Part shown: positions 63,526 to 64,000 of the stretch, piece by piece | Layout: each line of letters opens with the position of its first letter | Position numbering within the stretch: position 1 is the first letter of the stretch | Program-made: the position numbers and the translations under genes | The notes under the pieces: generated by a model | What the model was told of the DNA's origin: nothing | Database searches by the model: none | What the model saw: only the letters and a program-made list of their open reading frames with translations | Origin: Bin87 sp965221295 | Lineage (GTDB): Bacteria > Chloroflexota > Dehalococcoidia > Lucifugimonadales > UBA3495 | Direction of reading: 5' to 3' | DNA: 64,000 nt | Assembly: GCA_965221295.1 (NCBI GenBank) | Contig: OZ244879.1 | Coordinates: 1,116,001-1,180,000 of the forward strand

Positions 63526-64000
63526 TCAGGTGACCGGGATGGGCGGCTGCCACCACTTGCCGGTATCGTTGACCGTGATGGAGTCGACCCACTTGACCCA
63601 ATCGTAGCCGCGCTTGTGAGGTTCGACCATCCGGGCCGGGAAGCCGTGGCCCGGGGACAAGGGCGCGCCGTCCACGCGGCTGGCCAGCAATGCCCGGTCG
63701 GATTCGGCCAATGAATACCGCCGAAAGTAGCCGGTGCGCGAACGGATGGTGACGCTGGCGGCGCCCGGTTTTGGTTGGGCCCGGGCCAGGATCTCGCGGA
63801 TCGGGACACCCTCCCATTCCCGCGTGGTGTGCCAGCCGCCGGTGCAGTCCAACGTTGCGGTGAGGGCGCTGTTCCACTCCCGCAATTCGGCAAAGTCCAT
63901 CTGGAATGGCTTGGCGACGTGGCCATCGACCTTGAGGCGCCAACTGTCGGCGTCGACATGGGGCGTGCGGTCGTTGAGCCACATGGTGACCGGAAAATCC
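63526..64000 (-). CDS. Sulfite-oxidase-type molybdopterin oxidoreductase (C-terminal part; runs off the window)
   Basis: The last 158 or so residues of an oxidoreductase of the SUOX/YedY fold; the frame stays open to the right edge. Seen: SWRLKVDGHVAKPFQMDFAELRE, the conserved LDCTGGWHTTREWEGVPIREIL, in which the Cys would ligate molybdenum, and PLSPGHGFPARMVEPHKRGYDWVKWVDSI, typical of the cofactor-binding part. The C-terminus PPIPVT is complete. It may be membrane- or periplasm-associated like other members; the N-terminus is outside the window. Confidence 0.88.
   Translation of the reverse strand, partial: DFPVTMWLNDRTPHVDADSWRLKVDGHVAKPFQMDFAELREWNSALTATLDCTGGWHTTREWEGVPIREILARAQPKPGAASVTIRSRTGYFRRYSLAESDRALLASRVDGAPLSPGHGFPARMVEPHKRGYDWVKWVDSITVNDTGKWWQPPIPVT

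Overview
The window is GC-rich bacterial chromosome, densely coded, and most likely from an aerobic member of Chloroflexota (SAR202 or another Dehalococcoidia relative, perhaps from a metagenome). This is inferred from gene content: a caa3-type oxidase, F420-type LLM oxidoreductase, CaiB/BaiF CoA-transferase, SDR and GMC oxidoreductases, Uma2 nucleases and System I cytochrome c maturation. No rRNA, tRNA or CRISPR array was recognised, so the taxon is not proven.

Layout. 0.2-5.3 kb: a four-gene cytochrome c oxidase operon (subunits II, I, III, IV) in which both II and IV carry a fused cytochrome c domain. 5.4-17.9 kb: single metabolic genes (alpha/beta hydrolase, FmdB-like zinc ribbon, beta-lactamase-fold hydrolase, DUF952, degenerate kinase-like protein, ThDP enzyme, VOC protein, GMC oxidoreductase, LLM oxidoreductase, SDR) and a mazEF pair whose mazF has an in-frame TGA. 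17.9-24.6 kb, minus strand: a peptide/nickel-type ABC importer with a PQQ-like propeller protein, preceded by a DUF3179 lipoprotein. 24.6-30.7 kb, minus strand: a zinc-homeostasis island with a ZnuB permease, a ZnuA-like binding protein with an AztD-like propeller inserted in its His-rich loop, a Fur/Zur regulator, a CDF exporter with a long HGHD[S/A] repeat, and a 79-residue His/Cys octapeptide-repeat protein. 30.7-32.0 kb: non-coding DNA with palindromic and tandem repeats.

32.0-37.5 kb: an SDR, an acyl-CoA ligase and ccmABCDE, the last with a Cys-type heme-binding motif. 37.7-41.2 kb, minus strand: comEC and comEA for DNA uptake. 41.5-45.7 kb: SMP-30-like protein, a hypothetical, a MidA-type methyltransferase and a CoA-transferase. 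45.8-46.7 kb: two monocistronic genes for paralogous 73-residue proteins ending in a shared IPMAGVRYYTY block, each with a near-consensus promoter and its own terminator; one promoter carries a perfect 17-bp palindrome over its -10 box. 46.9-49.2 kb: ribF and tyrS. 49.2-53.0 kb: a more AT-rich two-gene cassette (tryptophan-rich acidic protein plus RapA-like helicase), followed by a frameshifted Uma2 gene. 54.0-64.0 kb: methylmalonyl-CoA mutase-type subunit, Uma2, EF-G-like GTPase, RNase HI, a duplicated ferredoxin-like-fold protein, a CMD-family protein, a xanthine-dehydrogenase-type molybdenum subunit and a partial sulfite-oxidase-type protein.

How the genes work together. The oxidase and the ccm genes form a respiratory set, since the two fused cytochrome domains need covalent heme. 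The zinc genes combine import, sensing, export and buffering, and palindromes with TGATAC/GTATCA half-sites lie in front of both the regulator and the binding-protein gene. The most unusual items are the inserted ZnuA-AztD protein, the HCHxHG octapeptide protein, the pair of 73-residue paralogues and the Trp-rich/helicase cassette.
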